Of a stretch of DNA of 6,337 nucleotides, positions 6,305 through 6,337 are shown piece after piece. Position numbers and translations under genes: made by a program. The stretch's first letter is position 1. Every line of letters starts with the position of its first letter. Source of the stretch: Limnohabitans sp. Rim8 (lineage in GTDB: Bacteria > Pseudomonadota > Gammaproteobacteria > Burkholderiales > Burkholderiaceae_C); NCBI GenBank assembly GCA_945877725.1, contig CAMDXR010000189.1:1-6337 (forward strand), read 5' to 3'. Under the pieces are notes generated by a model. It had not been told where the DNA came from. It did not search any database and was given only the letters and a program-made list of their open reading frames with translations.

Positions 6305-6337
6305 TGAAGTAAAAAAGATGTGGAAATCAGAGATGGT

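Larger units (their letters stand above)
6165..6337 (+). other. 5' leader of a ribosomal RNA precursor (16S gene expected beyond the edge)
   Basis: The stretch has no open frame of note. It contains a boxA-like sequence and, downstream, ACAGCCGATAAGCGTGGGCG and a hairpin cluster, which I recognise as typical of the region just before 16S rRNA in Comamonadaceae and relatives. The start is estimated from the P2 promoter. The mature 16S 5' end (AGAGTTTGATC-like) is not reached within the window, so the identity of the downstream gene is inferred. Confidence 0.7.

Overview
The window looks like a moderately GC-rich betaproteobacterium of the order Burkholderiales, most likely Comamonadaceae. This rests mainly on the right-hand end, whose leader (TTCTTTAAAAA, then ACAGCCGATAAGCGTGGGCG) resembles the leader upstream of 16S rRNA in that family as I remember it. 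The codon usage and protein types agree. No species can be named.

Left part (1-2389, all minus strand): a compact co-directional gene cluster read from right to left. In transcription order it encodes a LysE/RhtB-family exporter (1772-2389), an EamA/DMT-family transporter (826-1755), a small single-domain cupin (458-829) and a PhzF-family isomerase-like protein (1-461, cut by the window edge). Gaps are tiny: 16 bp between the first two, then two 4-bp ATGA overlaps. The four genes therefore look like one translationally coupled operon.

Centre (2390-3969): a 167-bp divergent intergenic region separates this operon from a plus-strand MocR-type regulator, a GntR winged helix fused to a class-I aminotransferase-like domain with its PLP lysine kept. 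The intergenic region holds three copies of an AGTACAGT-like box, two direct and one inverted. This is the most likely operator and probably controls both directions. I infer a PLP-dependent switch, sensing an amino acid, amine or vitamin B6 compound, that turns on two exporters plus two small enzymes. The ligand cannot be read from the sequence.

Right part (4005-5942, minus strand): an intact uup gene for a duplicated-ATPase ABC-F protein, convergent with the regulator.

Far right (5943-6337): non-coding. It carries what I read as a ribosomal RNA operon promoter region pointing rightward. There are two tandem promoters sharing a near-identical -10/discriminator block, a boxA-like antitermination element and a strongly structured leader. 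The 16S gene itself would begin beyond the right edge.

No mobile element, CRISPR array or tRNA gene was seen. The most interesting unit is the MocR-controlled exporter/cupin/PhzF cassette with its operator. Most other content is ordinary housekeeping sequence.
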